Assembly (NCBI GenBank): GCA_018399295.1 | Contig: JAGYOO010000064.1 | Coordinates: forward strand, 1-7,518 | DNA length: 7,518 bases | Reading direction: 5' to 3' | DNA from: Candidatus Omnitrophota bacterium | GTDB taxonomy: Bacteria; Omnitrophota; Gorgyraeia; B26-G9 | Shown: in pieces, positions 7,058-7,518 of the stretch | Layout of the letters: each line of letters opens with the position of its first letter | How positions within the stretch are numbered: the first letter of the stretch is position 1 | Program-made: the position numbers and the translations under genes | Notes under the pieces: model-generated | The model's input: only the letters and a program-made list of their open reading frames with translations | Told to the model about the DNA's origin: nothing | Database searches by the model: none

Positions 7058-7518
7058 ATGAAGGATATAAAGCGTTACGGTCTTATCGGCTATCCCGTAA
7101 AGCACAGTTTTTCCGCCTCCATGCATAATGCCGCCTTCCAGGCCCTCGGGCTGTCTGCCGGTTATGAACTGCTGGAGATCGCTCCCCCGGACCTGCCTGA
7201 TTTTCTCTCCGGTCTTCCCGTGTCCGGGATCAAGGGGTTTAACGTGACCATCCCGCATAAAGAGACAATTTACTCTCTTGCCAAATGGAATTCTCTCGAT
7301 GAGGGGGCAAGGGGGATCAAGGCGGTCAATACCGTTCGGGTCGGGCCACACGGCGAGCTGGACGGATATAATACCGATTGGGCCGGTTTCAGCCGTCATC
7401 TGACGGAACTGGGAATTAAGGTCCGGCGCGCGGCCCTTATCGGCAGCGGTGGCGCCGCCCGCGCCATTGCCTATGCCCTGGCCCGGCAAAACGCGACAAA
7501 TATCGCGATATTCGATAT
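7058..7518 (+). CDS. aroE: Shikimate dehydrogenase, N-terminal part (runs off the window)
   Basis: Reduces 3-dehydroshikimate to shikimate with NADPH in the aromatic amino acid pathway. The first 153 residues are present, out of a usual 270-290. The shikimate-binding domain has GYPVKHSFSASMHNAAF (11-27; Ser17 and Ser19), GFNVTIPHKE (60-69; Asn62, Thr64 and catalytic Lys68), AVNTV (89-93; Asn91) and GYNTDWAGF (103-111; Asp107). The cofactor domain opens with GSGGAARAI (129-137). All catalytic residues expected in this part are present. The ATG follows the leuA TAG with no gap and in the same reading frame. Only a weak AGGT at 7044-7047 precedes it, so translation is probably coupled to leuA termination. 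A shikimate gene at the end of a branched-chain operon is a functional outlier. Confidence 0.93.
   Translation, partial: MKDIKRYGLIGYPVKHSFSASMHNAAFQALGLSAGYELLEIAPPDLPDFLSGLPVSGIKGFNVTIPHKETIYSLAKWNSLDEGARGIKAVNTVRVGPHGELDGYNTDWAGFSRHLTELGIKVRRAALIGSGGAARAIAYALARQNATNIAIFD

Noticed and set aside
6923..7489. 188-codon open frame on the minus strand over the leuA/aroE junction
   Set aside because: It overlaps two genes whose catalytic motifs are intact on the plus strand.

Overview
The window is a six-gene, single-strand (+) biosynthetic cluster from a bacterium. Its order is ilvD - ilvB - ilvN - ilvC - leuA - aroE, and aroE runs off the right edge. It encodes dihydroxy-acid dehydratase, both subunits of acetolactate synthase, ketol-acid reductoisomerase, 2-isopropylmalate synthase and shikimate dehydrogenase. 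Coding DNA is moderately GC-rich with clear Shine-Dalgarno sites, and the gaps are AT-rich. The gene order and the mixed character of the proteins suggest an uncultured, anaerobe-like lineage such as Omnitrophota or a deltaproteobacterial relative. That placement is an impression only; no rRNA or lineage marker is present.

Layout. Bases 1-343 hold the 3' end of an unrelated gene, whose product resembles the conserved C-terminal domain of bacterial tail-fibre or adhesin-like proteins. It appears broken by a one-base frameshift near 46-56. Bases 329-437 contain a good sigma70-type promoter (TTGGTA-17-TATAAT) and, just downstream, a long hairpin followed by T-runs. The hairpin can end the upstream transcript, but it also lies inside the predicted ilv leader. 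ilvD (470-2134) overlaps the end of its stop with an upstream ATG of ilvB; the better ilvB start is 2146. Between ilvB and ilvN is a 128-base spacer built of AGCT-containing octamer and hexamer repeats with a 15-bp inverted repeat. ilvN starts with GTG at 3948, ilvC follows after 87 bases with a very strong ribosome binding site, leuA after 14 bases, and the aroE ATG directly abuts the leuA TAG in the same frame.

Function. IlvB and IlvN make acetolactate or acetohydroxybutyrate from pyruvate (plus 2-oxobutyrate). IlvC isomerises and reduces these, and IlvD dehydrates the diols to the 2-oxo acids for valine and isoleucine. LeuA diverts 2-oxoisovalerate toward leucine. AroE belongs to the separate shikimate route to aromatic amino acids and is an add-on to this operon. 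The transaminase and leuCDB are not in the window.

No wholly new system was found. The points most worth a second look are the atypical cofactor loop of IlvC (Glu47, suggesting NADH use), the AGCT repeat block inside the operon, the promoter-hairpin leader that may act as an attenuator, and Lys103 in IlvB at the herbicide-sensitive proline position.
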